In this document: piece by piece, positions 12,203-20,866 of the stretch
How positions within the stretch are numbered: position 1 is the stretch's first letter
Layout: every line of letters starts with the position of its first letter
Origin: Vibrio sp. PID17_43
Lineage (GTDB): Bacteria > Pseudomonadota > Gammaproteobacteria > Enterobacterales > Vibrionaceae
NCBI RefSeq assembly: GCF_002608565.1
Contig: NZ_LIXM01000022.1
Span: forward strand, 1-64,000
Direction: 5' to 3'
Length of the DNA: 64,000 nucleotides
The notes under the pieces: generated by a model
Databases searched by the model: none
The model's input: the letters and a program-made list of their open reading frames with translations, nothing else
What the model was told of the DNA's origin: nothing
Made by a program: the position numbers and the translations under genes

Positions 12203-13579
12203 ATGAAAATCATTATTCTTGGTGCTGGTCAGGTTGGCGGCACGCTGGCGGAAAACCTAGTTGGTGAAAACAACGACATCACCATCGTCGACAAAAATGG
12301 CGACCGACTGCGTGAGTTACAAGACAAATACGACCTACGTGTTGTCAATGGTCACGCAAGCCACCCAGACGTTCTGCATGAAGCGGGTGCGCAAGACGCC
12401 GACATGCTCGTCGCAGTAACCAACACCGATGAGACCAACATGGCCGCCTGTCAGGTTGCGTTCACTCTATTCAATACACCAAACCGCGTTGCGCGTATTC
12501 GCTCTCCAGAGTATTTGGCAGAAAAAGAAGCCCTGTTTAAATCAGGTGCCATTCCTGTTGATCACCTTATCGCACCAGAAGAGTTGGTAACCAGCTACAT
12601 CGAGCGTCTTATCCAATACCCAGGCGCCCTGCAAGTAGTGAGCTTTGCCGAACAAAAAGTCAGCTTAGTAGCGGTAAAAGCCTACTATGGCGGCCCATTG
12701 GTTGGTAACGCACTGTCTGCTCTGCGTGAGCACATGCCGCACATTGATACCCGTGTTGCGGCGATTTTCCGTCAAGGCCGCCCAATTCGCCCGCAAGGCA
12801 CCACCATTATTGAAGCCGATGATGAAGTGTTCTTCGTTGCGGCAAGTAACCACATTCGGTCGGTAATGAGTGAGCTTCAGCGCCTTGAAAAGCCTTACCG
12901 TCGTATCATGATTGTTGGTGGTGGTAACATTGGTGCCAGCTTAGCGAAGCGCTTAGAGCAAACTTACAGTGTAAAGCTGATTGAGCGTAACTATCAACGT
13001 GCAGAGCAACTGTCTGAGCAGCTTGAGAACACCATCGTCTTCTGTGGTGATGCGGCTGACCAAGAGTTGCTGACCGAAGAAAACATCGATCAAGTTGACG
13101 TATTCATCGCACTGACTAACGAAGATGAAACCAACATCATGTCTGCAATGTTGGCAAAACGCATGGGCGCGAAAAAGGTCATGGTACTGATCCAACGTGG
13201 CGCTTATGTCGACCTCGTACAAGGTGGCGTGATTGATGTGGCAATCTCACCACAGCAAGCGACAATTTCCGCTCTACTGACGCACGTTCGTCGTGCTGAC
13301 ATCGTGAATGTTTCTTCTCTGCGTCGTGGCGCAGCAGAAGCTATCGAAGCCATTGCGCATGGTGACGAAACCACATCCAAAGTGGTTGGCCGCGCGATTG
13401 GCGATATCAAACTCCCACCAGGAACCACCATTGGTGCCATTGTTCGTGGCGAAGAAGTGCTTATCGCACACGACCGTACTGTTATAGAACAAGATGACCA
13501 CGTTGTGATGTTCCTAGTCGACAAAAAGTACGTACCAGACGTCGAAGCGCTGTTCCAGCCGAGTCCATTCTTCCTTTAG
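12203..13579 (+). CDS. trkA: Trk potassium uptake system NAD-binding protein TrkA
   Basis: Cytoplasmic gating ring subunit of the Trk K+ uptake system. The 458 residues contain two RCK modules, each with a Rossmann NAD(H) site followed by a TrkA-C domain: [16 protein letters not shown] at the N-terminus and [17 protein letters not shown] near residue 234. The acidic turn that follows the first ([10 protein letters not shown]) is typical of NAD binders. It is followed 9 bp later by the membrane partner trkH, unlike E. coli where the two genes are unlinked. Confidence 0.97.
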   Translation: MKIIILGAGQVGGTLAENLVGENNDITIVDKNGDRLRELQDKYDLRVVNGHASHPDVLHEAGAQDADMLVAVTNTDETNMAACQVAFTLFNTPNRVARIRSPEYLAEKEALFKSGAIPVDHLIAPEELVTSYIERLIQYPGALQVVSFAEQKVSLVAVKAYYGGPLVGNALSALREHMPHIDTRVAAIFRQGRPIRPQGTTIIEADDEVFFVAASNHIRSVMSELQRLEKPYRRIMIVGGGNIGASLAKRLEQTYSVKLIERNYQRAEQLSEQLENTIVFCGDAADQELLTEENIDQVDVFIALTNEDETNIMSAMLAKRMGAKKVMVLIQRGAYVDLVQGGVIDVAISPQQATISALLTHVRRADIVNVSSLRRGAAEAIEAIAHGDETTSKVVGRAIGDIKLPPGTTIGAIVRGEEVLIAHDRTVIEQDDHVVMFLVDKKYVPDVEALFQPSPFFL

Positions 13580-13588
13580 GCCTTTCCT

Positions 13589-15034
13589 ATGGTCAATTTA
13601 CGTCCCGTACTGTTTGTTATCGGGCTAGTTTTATCCAAACTGGCCCTTTTTATGTACGTACCGACGATTGTCGCATTCGTCACTGGCACAGGTGGATTCC
13701 TTGATTTCGCTCAAGCGGTGGTGATCACCCACCTTGCCGCATTTATCTGCTTAACAATTGGTCGAACCGCAAATTTCAAACTCAGCGTACGCGATATGTT
13801 CCTTATCACGAGTTTGGTATGGACCATCGCCAGTGCCTTCGCCGCGCTGCCGTTTATTTTCATCAACCATATCAGCTTTACCGACGCCTACTTCGAAACC
13901 ATGTCAGGTCTAACGACCACGGGATCCACCGTACTGAGTGGTTTGGATGACATAGCACCAAGCATCTTGCTATGGCGTTCGATCTTGCAATGGCTGGGGG
14001 GCATTGGCTTTATCGTGATGGCGGTAGCAATTCTACCGATGCTAAACGTGGGTGGTATGAAGCTATTCCAAACCGAATCCTCCGATTGGTCAGACAAAAG
14101 TAGCCCAAGAGCCAAAACCGTCGCCAAGAACATTGTATTGGTGTACTTAATGCTGACTGGGCTGTGCATCATCGGTTACTTACTAACAGGCATGAATCTG
14201 TTTGAAGCGATCAACCATGCTTTCACCACCTTATCAACAGGGGGGTACTCCACCTCGGATAGCTCAATGAACAGCTTCTCCCATGGCGCACATTGGGTAG
14301 CGACGGTATTCATGTTCTTGGGCGGTTTGCCTTTCTTACTGTTTGTCGCGGCTTTGCGCAAACGCAGCCTCGATGCTTTGCTAAAAGACGCACAAGTGCG
14401 TGGGTTTGGTTATCTATTTTTATTCTCAAGTTTAACCGTAGCCGCTTGGTTGGTCATACATAACGGCTACACTGTTCTTGACGCACTGCGCGTCTCGATG
14501 TTCAACGTTGTCTCTGTGGTTACCACTACCGGTTTTGGTCTCGACGACTTTACCGCTTGGGGAGCATTACCTGCGACGCTATTTGCTTTCCTATTAATGG
14601 CAGGGGCATGTTCCGGCTCTACCTCTGGCGGCATAAAAATCTTCCGTTTCCAAATCGCGATGACACTGCTCAACAAGCAGATCATGAAGCTGATTCACCC
14701 CTCTGGAATATTCGTTCAACGCTATAACCAGCGCTCTGTGAATGACGATATCGTACGCTCTGTGATGGCATTTGGGTTAATGTTCTTTATCATCATCATC
14801 GCTATCGCTGGTAGTTTAAGTGCGCTTGGTCTTGATCCTGTAACCAGTATCTCGGGGGCCATCACGGCTGTCGCAAACGTTGGACCAGGTATGGGCACTA
14901 GGATTGGCCCGACAGGCAACTTCGCCTCACTGCCAGACACCGCAAAATGGCTGTTGAGCTTTGGTATGTTGATGGGTCGCCTGGAAATTCTGACGATTCT
15001 TGTTCTGTTCTTCCCTGCGTTCTGGCGCCGTTAA
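13589..15034 (+). CDS. trkH: Trk potassium transporter membrane subunit TrkH
   Basis: Inner-membrane pore subunit of the Trk K+ transporter. The 481-residue hydrophobic protein has four pseudo-repeats of membrane-pore-membrane units. Filter-like segments are visible as SGLTTTGSTV, TLSTGGYSTSD, SVVTTTGFGLDD and NVGPGMGT. The length fits Vibrio TrkH, whose homologue in V. parahaemolyticus has a solved structure. It forms an operon with trkA; a DUF3157 gene follows 26 bp later and may be cotranscribed. Confidence 0.96.
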   Translation: MVNLRPVLFVIGLVLSKLALFMYVPTIVAFVTGTGGFLDFAQAVVITHLAAFICLTIGRTANFKLSVRDMFLITSLVWTIASAFAALPFIFINHISFTDAYFETMSGLTTTGSTVLSGLDDIAPSILLWRSILQWLGGIGFIVMAVAILPMLNVGGMKLFQTESSDWSDKSSPRAKTVAKNIVLVYLMLTGLCIIGYLLTGMNLFEAINHAFTTLSTGGYSTSDSSMNSFSHGAHWVATVFMFLGGLPFLLFVAALRKRSLDALLKDAQVRGFGYLFLFSSLTVAAWLVIHNGYTVLDALRVSMFNVVSVVTTTGFGLDDFTAWGALPATLFAFLLMAGACSGSTSGGIKIFRFQIAMTLLNKQIMKLIHPSGIFVQRYNQRSVNDDIVRSVMAFGLMFFIIIIAIAGSLSALGLDPVTSISGAITAVANVGPGMGTRIGPTGNFASLPDTAKWLLSFGMLMGRLEILTILVLFFPAFWRR

Positions 15035-15060
15035 ACAGACTCAGTTAAAAAGGTATCACA

Positions 15061-15639
15061 ATGAAACTATGGATAACTCTAGCCACCCTACTGGCCGCTT
15101 CTTCAGTCTACGCGGAAGAAGTAGTGAAACTGGCGGATGGTCGCGAAGTGAAACTAAACGATGATTTCACCTGGGAATACGTTATTAAAAAAGCGACACC
15201 AAAAGCTACAGAAACGACATTGGAGAAAGTCGAAGCGGTTGCAGAACCAGCAATTGCGGCCATTCCTGTGATAAACAAAAAAGTAGGTACGACAGTGGTC
15301 GTTAATGCTAAGAAACCAACCATGCAGCTATCGGATTCTGGCGTAGATATCTTGATTGGGTCAGCCAGCTATGAAGATGGTGAATTGGCTTTGACAACCT
15401 CTATCACCAACCAAAGCTCACAATCGGTGATTCAGGTTGAAGTGGAAGTACAGGTATTCGATATGTCTGGCAAACCGTTAGCAAAAGAGAATGTCACCGT
15501 TTGGCAATCTATCAAACGCATGGCAGACACTTACTTACGTCCACAGCAAGCAGAGCAAGGTAAAGCTATCAAACTGGCAGTGCCACAATCTCAGCAATAC
15601 CAATTCTCTGCAGAAATCTTAGAAGTGAAAACTCGCTAA
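15061..15639 (+). CDS. DUF3157 family exported protein
   Basis: A 192-residue protein with a clear Sec signal peptide (MKLWITLATLLAASSVYA, cleavage probably after Ala18). The mature part begins with a short KLADGREVKLNDDFTWEY segment, then a linker rich in Thr, Glu and Ala, then a beta-rich domain (about 85-190). I recognise it as DUF3157, common in Vibrio and of unknown function; likely periplasmic. It is 26 bp downstream of trkH in the same direction, and an inverted repeat follows the stop. Confidence 0.8.
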   Translation: MKLWITLATLLAASSVYAEEVVKLADGREVKLNDDFTWEYVIKKATPKATETTLEKVEAVAEPAIAAIPVINKKVGTTVVVNAKKPTMQLSDSGVDILIGSASYEDGELALTTSITNQSSQSVIQVEVEVQVFDMSGKPLAKENVTVWQSIKRMADTYLRPQQAEQGKAIKLAVPQSQQYQFSAEILEVKTR

Positions 15640-15652
15640 TACGATAGCGCGC

Positions 15653-15697
15653 ACTTTGTCGAGTTTATTTCTATCAATTAGATAGGCTCGACAAAGT
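15653..15697. repeat. 11-bp inverted repeat at convergent gene ends
   Basis: ACTTTGTCGAG (15653-15663) and CTCGACAAAGT (15687-15697) are perfect inverted arms, with a nested CTATC/GATAG. The right arm overlaps the last codons of trhA. There is no T run, so this may be a transcript-stabilising hairpin or weak bidirectional terminator. Confidence 0.6.
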
Positions 15698-16331
15698 AGT
15701 AAATCGCGAAGAAGTGACACACACAGCCAGCCAATACAAAACCATGCCAAATCGCATGGTTAAATGGAACCCGTTTAGCAACGTAGAAAATCACCCCTAT
15801 CGAATACACCAACCCACCCGCAGCCAATAGCGTCAAGCCGCCGATATCTAAATTTATCGCGAGCTGATAAATCACAATCAGCGACAGCCACCCCATCACC
15901 AGATACGTCATCAATGACAACTTCTTAAACCGGTACACAAACGCGATTTTCATTATAATGCCAGCCAGTGCAATGGACCAAATCACGATCATTAATCCTA
16001 TCGCCAATGGTGTGCGCAAACTCACTAGCAAAAATGGCGTGTAGCTACCTGCAATTAAAAGATAGATAGCACAGTGGTCGAAGGTTTTTAGCCAACGCTT
16101 GGCTTTTGGATAGGAGATTGCGTGGTAGAGCGTGGATGCCAGAAACAGCACAATCATGCTCGAGCCATAGATCGCCATGCTGGTAATGGTCAGAGTGTCC
16201 GCTTGGTGATCAACCGCTTTAATCAAGAGCAGTACTAGACCAACAATGCCAAAGATCATCCCAATTCCATGGGTAATGGCATTAGCGAATTCTTCGCCCT
16301 GACTGTATTGTGCTTTCTGTTGTGAGGACAT
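15678..16331 (-). CDS. trhA: Hemolysin III family (PAQR-type) membrane protein TrhA
   Basis: A 217-residue inner-membrane protein with seven predicted transmembrane helices and the motifs of the PAQR/hemolysin III family: [11 protein letters not shown] near the N-terminus, [26 protein letters not shown] and [18 protein letters not shown] near the C-terminus. The conserved Ser, Asp and His residues suggest a metal-dependent hydrolase-like site. E. coli TrhA (YqfA) affects membrane fatty-acid homeostasis. The hemolysin name is historical and does not imply toxicity here. The ATG at 16331 is preferred to an in-frame TTG one codon upstream. Confidence 0.9.
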   Translation of the reverse strand: MSSQQKAQYSQGEEFANAITHGIGMIFGIVGLVLLLIKAVDHQADTLTITSMAIYGSSMIVLFLASTLYHAISYPKAKRWLKTFDHCAIYLLIAGSYTPFLLVSLRTPLAIGLMIVIWSIALAGIIMKIAFVYRFKKLSLMTYLVMGWLSLIVIYQLAINLDIGGLTLLAAGGLVYSIGVIFYVAKRVPFNHAIWHGFVLAGCVCHFFAIYYFVEPI

Positions 16332-16404
16332 CAATGCGCCTATACTAGAGTGTTTGAATATTCGCTCTAGTATGGCATATTAGGCTTACACGCGTAAGCT
16401 TAAA

Positions 16405-17211
16405 TTAAGCTTCACGAGCAGCAGTAGTTTGTTCAAGGTAATTAAGCACCAGTGAACCCACTTCTTCCAGTTTAGTATTCACCGGAATGCTCAGCTCACG
16501 CTTGAGTTTACCGCTTCCTAGTAAGCTCGCCAGCATCCCACCAGCACCAGTGCGGGTACGGTCAAGTTCAAACCATAAGTGAAGGTTTTGTTCATCACGA
16601 TGAGCAACAAACTCTAGCTCACGCCATACACCATGGTATGGGCCGTCAATTGGCACCATTTCAAACTCTTGTACAAATGGTAGACCGAAGCCTTTCACTT
16701 CTTCACACTCCACTTGGCGAATGCGTAAGCCTTGCGCTTCAAAAGCAGACAAAATGGCATCCATCAGCGGGTCGGGTCTAACGGTGAGAATATCTTTGTC
16801 GGTTGGGTCGAGCGCCATGGCAATATCTAAGCCCGTCTCTAGCCAAACTTTCGCATCACCGATGGTAACAGGCGTGTTCCACGGCACATCAAGTTTGGCC
16901 TTAAAGATGCGGTCTTCGCCAGGGTGGATACTAAATGCGTATGGGAGGTTCCACTTCGCCAGTACGTGCGTTTGTGGTACGCGACGCATGCTGTGACCTT
17001 CACGCGCACCTCGATCGTTTGGCGCTTCAGCGATATAACGACAGCAAAGCTTAAGATCGATGTTATCGATCACTTGTTCCGTTGCTCCGCCGTAGACATG
17101 GATAGAGACATCCACACTCTGACCAGGATAGAGCACATCCTGGTTCAGAACCGAATCCACGTTGGCACTGCCTATGCCAAAACTCGCAAGTGTCTTCTTA
17201 AAAAATGACAT
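16405..17211 (-). CDS. Spo0M-like (SpoOM family) arrestin-fold protein
   Basis: A 268-residue protein of the family of Bacillus sporulation-control protein Spo0M. It has an N-terminal arrestin-like beta-sandwich (about residues 10-140, MSFFKKTLASFGIGSANVDSVL then YPGQSVDVSIHVYGG) and a C-terminal domain containing FELDRTRTGAGGML. Vibrios do not sporulate; the role in Gram-negatives is unknown to me. I chose the ATG at 17211 because AAGGAGGTG lies just upstream; a longer frame to 17256 includes that Shine-Dalgarno. It stands alone, with divergent small ORFs upstream. Confidence 0.9.
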   Translation of the reverse strand: MSFFKKTLASFGIGSANVDSVLNQDVLYPGQSVDVSIHVYGGATEQVIDNIDLKLCCRYIAEAPNDRGAREGHSMRRVPQTHVLAKWNLPYAFSIHPGEDRIFKAKLDVPWNTPVTIGDAKVWLETGLDIAMALDPTDKDILTVRPDPLMDAILSAFEAQGLRIRQVECEEVKGFGLPFVQEFEMVPIDGPYHGVWRELEFVAHRDEQNLHLWFELDRTRTGAGGMLASLLGSGKLKRELSIPVNTKLEEVGSLVLNYLEQTTAAREA

Positions 17212-17371
17212 ATGCACCTCCTTCTGTCGAAATCTCATACTACTACTGCTGATCATGGGATCAAAACAAATTTTTACGTCGATCTAGGTGCCAAATTGAC
17301 AAATACGAGATAATTCAATTGCTCAACTATCGACCACTTATAGCAACAGTGCTAACCTATAGATGATATGT

Positions 17372-17500
17372 ATGCATATCGTTATTCCTGATTCTCTATT
17401 TGGATTGGCGAAAGCCAGAAGAGCCACCCTTCAAGTTGTTGAAGCTCAACTCATAGTGATTCAGGCCATTACATTGGCAATGGATATGCCTGACAGTTAG
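17372..17500 (+). CDS. Small hypothetical ORF A (42 aa)
   Basis: An ATG-to-TAG frame of 42 codons (begins MHIVIPDSLFGLAKARR, ends ITLAMDMPDS) in the 590-bp gap between the Spo0M-like gene and yihD. The middle (residues about 18-39) is amphipathic to hydrophobic. I recognise no family and see no strong Shine-Dalgarno. It is supported only by its position ahead of ORF B and a strong terminator on the same strand. It may be a real small protein, a leader peptide for ORF B, or chance. Confidence 0.35.
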   Translation: MHIVIPDSLFGLAKARRATLQVVEAQLIVIQAITLAMDMPDS

Positions 17501-17508
17501 GTACCTTA

Positions 17509-17676
17509 ATGCGCCCAACAACCGTCAGGTTCGCACATACAAATCGTAGTGCAATGCGCCGCCGCAGTGGTTTCACTTCTGCGTTTAAGGCGAAACAAGT
17601 TGCGTCAACTATGACTCTGGTTGAGAAGACAGCGGCCGAACCAAGTGTTCCAACCAAAGTAGTTAAAGCGGCTTAA
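17509..17676 (+). CDS. Small basic hypothetical ORF B (55 aa)
   Basis: An ATG-to-TAA frame of 55 codons, 8 bp after ORF A. The N-terminal half is strongly basic (MRPTTVRFAHTNRSAMRRR, then FKAKQ) and the C-terminal half is Ala/Thr/Val-rich, ending VPTKVVKAA. There is no signal peptide or domain that I know. The codons (GCG, GTT, ACC, CGC) look like those of neighbouring genes. The stop lies 3 bp before a strong intrinsic terminator, so the strand is very likely transcribed. The transcript could instead be a small RNA with an incidental frame. Confidence 0.45.
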   Translation: MRPTTVRFAHTNRSAMRRRSGFTSAFKAKQVASTMTLVEKTAAEPSVPTKVVKAA

Positions 17677-17679
17677 TTA

Positions 17680-17705
17680 AAAAGCGCAGCGATTGCTGCG
17701 CTTTT
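17680..17705 (+). terminator. Strong intrinsic terminator after ORF B
   Basis: AAAAGCGCAGC, loop GATT and GCTGCGCTTTT form a perfect 11-bp stem. It sits 3 bp after the ORF B stop and about 95 bp before yihD, and shows that a + strand transcript ends here. Confidence 0.9.
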
Positions 17706-17799
17706 ATCTTTACTCTCCCCCCTTTTCCCATTTGGTGTTCGCCAAGCAATTTGATACCTTTAGTAGCAAATAACACCTATAAATTCTGTGGAGAAAGAA

Positions 17800-18066
17800 A
17801 TGAAGTGTCATCGTATTGAAGAACTACTTGAACTGCTTGAACCTGAGTGGCACAAAGATCAAGAAATGAATCTACTGCAGTTCATTGTAAAACTAGCAAA
17901 TGAAGCGGGTTATGAAGGTAAGTTGGAAGATTTAACCGATGACGTGCTGATCTACCACCTTAAAATGCGTAACAGCAGCAAAGACGAGATGATCCCTGGT
18001 CTCAAGAAAGACCAAGAAGATGACTTCAAAACCGCAATCCTACGTGCGCGTGGCATCATCGAATAA
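17800..18066 (+). CDS. yihD: YihD family protein (DUF1040)
   Basis: An 88-residue acidic, helical protein of the YihD/DUF1040 family, recognised by [20 protein letters not shown] and the ending [12 protein letters not shown]. The function is unknown. The ATG at 17800 follows GGAGAAAG; an in-frame GTG at 17788 lies before that Shine-Dalgarno. In E. coli yihD also lies just before srkA and dsbA; here ccoG is interposed. A terminator follows immediately. Confidence 0.93.
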   Translation: MKCHRIEELLELLEPEWHKDQEMNLLQFIVKLANEAGYEGKLEDLTDDVLIYHLKMRNSSKDEMIPGLKKDQEDDFKTAILRARGIIE

Positions 18067-18087
18067 ACAGCTCAATACCCCCCTTCT

Positions 18088-18113
18088 AAGCGGCTCATCC
18101 GAGTCGCTTTTTT
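18088..18113 (+). terminator. Intrinsic terminator of yihD
   Basis: AAGCGGCTC, loop ATCC and GAGTCGCTT followed by TTTT; one G-T pair in the stem. Confidence 0.85.
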
Positions 18114-18374
18114 ATAACAACATCAAGTAGATTCAAGTAACTACTATCACTGTTCACTTATTTATCAAGTTAACTGCACTGACTTTTGTTGTTAAACGTT
18201 GACTGCGTTAAAGAAACGCAATTGTTATTAATTGTATAATCCTCCGTTCATCAGTGTTTACTAAAATAATTTGTCCTGTCATGGTTCATGATATGGGTAT
18301 AGCAGCGATGTTATCGAGTGGCATCAACAGAAGTGTCGCCGCACATGATAAAAAGCCTAAAGAAGGAAATGTCC

Positions 18375-19796
18375 ATGAGTCAGGATAAAATCGATATCAA
18401 AGATGTGACTCCCAAAAGCTATAATCCGAAAACCCACAAAGGGAAAGGCGATCGGTTCAATCCTAGCAATCGAATTTATGTTCGTGAAAGTAAAGGAACC
18501 TACCAAAAACTGCGCCGCTACGGTGGTTGGTTCTTGCTACTGCTGTTCGCGATTACGCCATGGATTCCTTATGGCGAACGTCAGGCCATTTTACTTGATA
18601 TTGGCAACCAGCAATTTAACTTTGTCGGTACCACCCTTTACCCTCAAGACCTAACCTTACTCGCTTTACTGTTTGTCATCGCGGCATTTGGATTGTTCTT
18701 CATTACTACCTTTTTAGGTCGGGTTTGGTGTGGATATCTGTGTCCACAAACCGTATGGACCTTTATGTACATCTGGTTTGAAGAAAAGTTAGAGGGCAGC
18801 GCCAATAAACGCCGCAAGCAAGACGCCAATAAAATAACTGCCAATTTAGCGATGCGCAAAATGCTCAAACACATCGCTTGGTTTGCTATTGCGCTCGCGA
18901 CTGGCTTCACTTTTGTTGGGTACTTTGTCCCCATTAAACAACTGGTACTGGGCTTTTTCACGTTAAGTTCCAGCTTTTGGCCTGTTTTTTGGGTGATGTT
19001 TTTTGCCATCTGCACCTACGCCAATGCTGGTTGGATGCGATCCATCGTCTGCTTACACATGTGTCCATATGCGCGCTTCCAATCAGCAATGTTTGATAAA
19101 GACACTTTTATTGTGGGCTACGACACCACACGTGGTGAGCAACGCGGACCTCGCTCTCGTAAAGCCGATCCAACACAGCTTGGTTTAGGTGACTGTATCG
19201 ACTGTGATCTGTGTGTTCAGGTGTGCCCAACAGGTATAGACATTCGTGACGGCTTACAGTACGAATGCATCAACTGTGGGGCCTGTATTGATGCATGTGA
19301 CCAAACCATGGAGCGTATGGGCTATGAGAAAGGCCTGATCAATTACACCACCGAGCACCGCTTATCCGGTAAACAAACCAAGGTTCTGCGTCCGAAACTA
19401 CTTGGCTATGGCGCAGTGTTGTTGGTGATGATTGGCTTGTTCTTCCTTCAAGTCACCTCCGTTGACCCAGCCGGCATGAGCGTACTGCGTGATCGTAACC
19501 AGTTGTTCCGCGTGAACAGCTCTGGCGAAGTGGAAAACACCTACACCCTGAAAATCATCAACAAAACCCAACAAGTTCAAGAATACAACTTGGATGTGGA
19601 AGGGTTGAGCAACGTCAGTTGGTACGGCAAACAGACCATTGAAGTACAGCCGGGCGAAGTCTTCAACTTACCAATGAGCCTAGGCGCAGATCCTGACAAG
19701 CTAAACTCTGCGATCACGACAATTCAGTTTATACTCAGCGATAAGAGCAACGAATTCACTATCGAAGTGGAAAGCCGATTTATCAAGAAGCTATAA
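18375..19796 (+). CDS. ccoG: Cytochrome c oxidase accessory protein CcoG (FixG/RdxA)
   Basis: Inner-membrane polyferredoxin that helps assemble cbb3 oxidase, probably by reducing copper. The 473 residues have about five transmembrane helices (near 35-55, 85-110, 160-180, 195-215 and 335-355), membrane-proximal CGYLCPQ and CLHMCPY pairs, and two 4Fe-4S motifs (CIDCDLCVQVCP and CINCGACIDACD). A C-terminal immunoglobulin-like FixG domain lies in the periplasm. The ATG at 18375 gives the family start; an in-frame upstream start at 18318 adds 19 unlikely residues. It is not next to the ccoNOPQ genes in this window. Confidence 0.95.
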   Translation: MSQDKIDIKDVTPKSYNPKTHKGKGDRFNPSNRIYVRESKGTYQKLRRYGGWFLLLLFAITPWIPYGERQAILLDIGNQQFNFVGTTLYPQDLTLLALLFVIAAFGLFFITTFLGRVWCGYLCPQTVWTFMYIWFEEKLEGSANKRRKQDANKITANLAMRKMLKHIAWFAIALATGFTFVGYFVPIKQLVLGFFTLSSSFWPVFWVMFFAICTYANAGWMRSIVCLHMCPYARFQSAMFDKDTFIVGYDTTRGEQRGPRSRKADPTQLGLGDCIDCDLCVQVCPTGIDIRDGLQYECINCGACIDACDQTMERMGYEKGLINYTTEHRLSGKQTKVLRPKLLGYGAVLLVMIGLFFLQVTSVDPAGMSVLRDRNQLFRVNSSGEVENTYTLKIINKTQQVQEYNLDVEGLSNVSWYGKQTIEVQPGEVFNLPMSLGADPDKLNSAITTIQFILSDKSNEFTIEVESRFIKKL

Positions 19797-19815
19797 CTTC
19801 GATAACTAATGGAAC

Positions 19816-19838
19816 AAGGCTCAGCAATGAGCCTTTTT
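19816..19838 (+). terminator. Intrinsic terminator between ccoG and srkA
   Basis: AAGGCTCA, loop GCAA and TGAGCCTT followed by three more T residues. It ends 6 bp before the srkA ATG at 19845 and covers the place where a ribosome binding site would be expected. Confidence 0.85.
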
Positions 19839-19844
19839 ATTTAT

Positions 19845-20831
19845 ATGTCCCAAGGTACTTTCAACTTTGATGCCCTAACGCCCGACTTTATGTGGTATGC
19901 ACTAGAGAGCATCGGTATTCGTGCAGAATCTGGTTTTCTTCCTCTCAACAGTTACGAAAACCGCGTTTACCAATTCACTGACGAAGAGCGCCAACGCTAC
20001 GTGGTGAAGTTTTATCGCCCTGAGCGTTGGAGCAACGAGCAGATTCAGGAAGAGCACAACTTCACGCTTGAACTGATCGACAACGAAATCCCCGTCGCTC
20101 CCCCTATATGCATCAATGGCCAAACCCTACATCATTACCAAGGTTATGGCTTTGCTCTATTTGAAAGCGTGGGTGGTCGTCAGTTTGAAGTCGACAACCT
20201 TGAACAACTGGAAGGCGTTGGCCGTTTTCTTGGACGTATCCACAAAGTGGGCAGCAAAAAAGCATTTCAGCATCGTCCGACAATTAGCTTGCAAGAATAC
20301 CTCTACCAACCCCGTGAGATTCTGCAAAGTTCAGACATGATCCCAATGCATTTAGAAAACAGCTTCTTCAATGATTTGGACATACTTATCAAAGCGATCG
20401 AAAGTCACTGGCAAGAAGGCTTTAACACTATTCGCCTGCACGGTGACTGCCACCCAGGTAATATTCTATGGCGCGATGGCCCGATGTTTGTCGATTTGGA
20501 TGACTCACGTAATGGCCCTGCCGTGCAAGATTTGTGGATGTTACTGAATGGTGAACGCCAAGATAAGTTAATGCAGCTCGATATTATCCTCGAGGGATAT
20601 CAAGAGTTTTGCGATTTTAACGCGACAGAATTGAAACTAATTGAGCCACTACGCGGTCTACGAATGGTCCACTATATGGCATGGCTAACAAAACGCTGGC
20701 ATGACCCCGCATTTCCGCTCGCTTTTCCATGGTTTAATGAGCCAAAATACTGGGAAGGTCAGGTACTTGGATTTAAAGAGCAGATTGCCAGTTTAGAAGA
20801 AGCACCACTGTCTTTAATGCCCCAATGGTAA
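19845..20831 (+). CDS. srkA: Stress response kinase A (YihE)
   Basis: Ser/Thr protein kinase of the aminoglycoside-phosphotransferase fold that in E. coli counters Cpx and MazF-linked cell death. The 328 residues match E. coli SrkA in length. Motifs are LNSYENRVYQF near residue 27, LRLHGDCHPGNILWRDG with the catalytic Asp and Asn, and MFVDLDDSRNGPAVQDLW with the metal-binding DxD. The ATG at 19845 matches the family start; in-frame ATGs at 19809 and 19827 run through a terminator hairpin. It has no clear Shine-Dalgarno. dsbA follows after 35 bp, as in E. coli. Confidence 0.93.
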   Translation: MSQGTFNFDALTPDFMWYALESIGIRAESGFLPLNSYENRVYQFTDEERQRYVVKFYRPERWSNEQIQEEHNFTLELIDNEIPVAPPICINGQTLHHYQGYGFALFESVGGRQFEVDNLEQLEGVGRFLGRIHKVGSKKAFQHRPTISLQEYLYQPREILQSSDMIPMHLENSFFNDLDILIKAIESHWQEGFNTIRLHGDCHPGNILWRDGPMFVDLDDSRNGPAVQDLWMLLNGERQDKLMQLDIILEGYQEFCDFNATELKLIEPLRGLRMVHYMAWLTKRWHDPAFPLAFPWFNEPKYWEGQVLGFKEQIASLEEAPLSLMPQW

Positions 20832-20866
20832 GTTAGGCCAAACAATAAAAAAATGGAGATATTTAG

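Noticed and set aside
15678..16331. Hemolysin III as a virulence toxin
   Set aside because: The family is a PAQR-type membrane protein found in most bacteria; the toxin name is historical.
16405..17211. Spo0M-like gene as evidence of sporulation
   Set aside because: The family occurs widely in non-sporulating Gram-negatives, and nothing else here is sporulation-related.
17372..17676. Small ORFs A and B as one frameshifted gene
   Set aside because: They are in different frames with a stop and a new ATG between them, and neither half continues sensibly into the other frame.
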